DNA from: Atopsyche davidsoni
Taxonomy: Eukaryota; Arthropoda; Insecta; Trichoptera; Hydrobiosidae
Direction: 5' to 3'
NCBI GenBank assembly: GCA_022113835.1
Contig: JAILWY010000002.1
Coordinates: forward strand, 2,830,501 to 2,894,500
Length of the DNA: 64,000 bases
Under the pieces are notes generated by a model that saw only the letters and a list, made by a program, of their open reading frames with translations, was not told the origin of the DNA and did not search any database. Below, in pieces: positions 63,309 through 64,000 of the stretch (its first letter is position 1; the number at the start of each line of letters is the position of its first letter). Made by a program: the position numbers and the translations under genes.

Positions 63309-64000
63309 ATGGCGACCTCATTTCTTTTAGGAAATGCCAGGCTTTTGAGGTTGTCAACAGGGGTGAGCATATTTACAGTTTGTGTTCAATTATTTTAGTT
63401 GACATTATGTAATGATTTTTTGCATATGGATTTATCGCTATAACTTTACTTATTTAATTAACTGTAATATTTAGGTTTCAAAATTGTGGTCACCATCGGG
63501 AGCGTTCAGGCAGTTTGAACGAAATGGGCGAGGTTTCTGCGTCGCGGTGTTACACAAAAAGCCCTCCCCGGTCGGCGGCACAGGTGCCGGAGAATGGCTA
63601 GTGACGTACGGCAAGTGAGTGACGGGAATATTGCACAAACCGTGTCTTTTATCGACAAATTTCTGATCGAATTTTAACCAATTTTGTAATTTTAGGTTCG
63701 CATCTGTTGCTAATTACAATAGGAACATCCATCTGTCCGCAGCGTTACTGGAATCGCGTGACGTTCTTGCCCCAACTTTCCCCGATTCCGTATCCGAAGG
63801 TGACGTCAAGTACGTATCTGTCAATTAGACTATGATTTATTGCGGTAGCGGTGCCGATTTAATGTCGATCGATTGACTTATCAGGATTGACCGAAAGCCC
63901 GGAGAGAGTGTACAAGAAGATGAGGTTGTTTGCGAAATCGAAACCGACAAAACTGCCATGCCGGTTATGGCGCCGACCTCGGGAGTCATCGAGGAGTTTT
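63309..64000 (+). CDS. Dlst: Dihydrolipoyl succinyltransferase (E2 of 2-oxoglutarate dehydrogenase), 5' part
   Basis: Four exons are seen: 63309-63362, 63475-63614, 63696-63809 and 63885-64000, the last cut by the window edge. The first part is a basic, hydroxylated mitochondrial presequence. The lipoyl domain begins at [13 protein letters not shown] and contains [17 protein letters not shown], whose Lys is the lipoylation site. SVSEGDV and [10 protein letters not shown] point to the 2-oxoglutarate rather than the pyruvate dehydrogenase E2. The enzyme passes succinyl groups to CoA in the mitochondrial TCA cycle. The linker and the catalytic acyltransferase domain lie outside the window. All junctions keep phase. 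Confidence 0.92.

Overview
This is nuclear DNA from an AT-rich animal genome, almost certainly an insect. It holds a divergent ionotropic receptor with no introns, two INAF-motif membrane proteins (the Drosophila inaF family), a luciferase-like acyl-CoA synthetase with a peroxisomal tail, and the piRNA-pathway helicase Spindle-E. Around these lie remains of piggyBac, hAT, mariner and pogo-type transposons. The genes have many short exons with GT-AG introns. I cannot fix the insect order. No prokaryotic operons, CRISPR arrays or rRNA were seen.

Layout. 1-3.2 kb: ionotropic receptor (minus strand). 3.2-8.9 kb: gene-poor, with a 102-bp MITE-like element, a possible BED-finger relic and a deleted hAT element with a target-site duplication. 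8.9-14.8 kb: a seven-exon acyl-CoA synthetase ending in SKL (minus). 15.2-16.2 kb: a long inverted repeat and one piggyBac-type terminus. 17.8-32.6 kb: two INAF-motif genes in tandem (plus); the intron of the second holds a deleted piggyBac element beside pogo-type terminal sequence. 35.0-39.0 kb: Utp25 (minus, eight exons), head-to-head with a compact Uqcc2-Mettl15 pair (39.5-41.0 kb, plus) whose reading frames touch or overlap. 41.4-46.4 kb: trifunctional C1-tetrahydrofolate synthase (minus, 14 exons), convergent with Mettl15. 49.0-62.0 kb: spn-E (minus, 26 exons), with a mariner relic and a MITE family in its introns. 63.3 kb to the end: the 5' part of Dlst (plus), cut by the window edge.

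Exon models were built by hand from reading-frame continuity, splice dinucleotides and family similarity. In every multi-exon model the exon phases agree across all junctions, and the resulting lengths suit the families: acyl-CoA synthetase 540 aa, Utp25 796 aa, C1-THF synthase 937 aa, Spn-E 1456 aa. UTRs and transcription starts are not determined.

Functionally this is mostly a housekeeping neighbourhood: ribosome biogenesis (Utp25), complex III assembly and mitoribosomal RNA methylation (Uqcc2, Mettl15), one-carbon metabolism (Mthfd1) and the TCA cycle (Dlst). A germline transposon-silencing gene (spn-E) and some sensory genes are added. I found no convincing new biological system. The points most worth checking are the Uqcc2-Mettl15 bicistron with its 87-nt stop-free intron, a GC-AG intron in Utp25, the tandem INAF genes with equal-length first exons, the 100-bp-arm inverted repeat at 15.2-15.6 kb, and unassigned exon-like ORFs near 47.3-48.0 kb.
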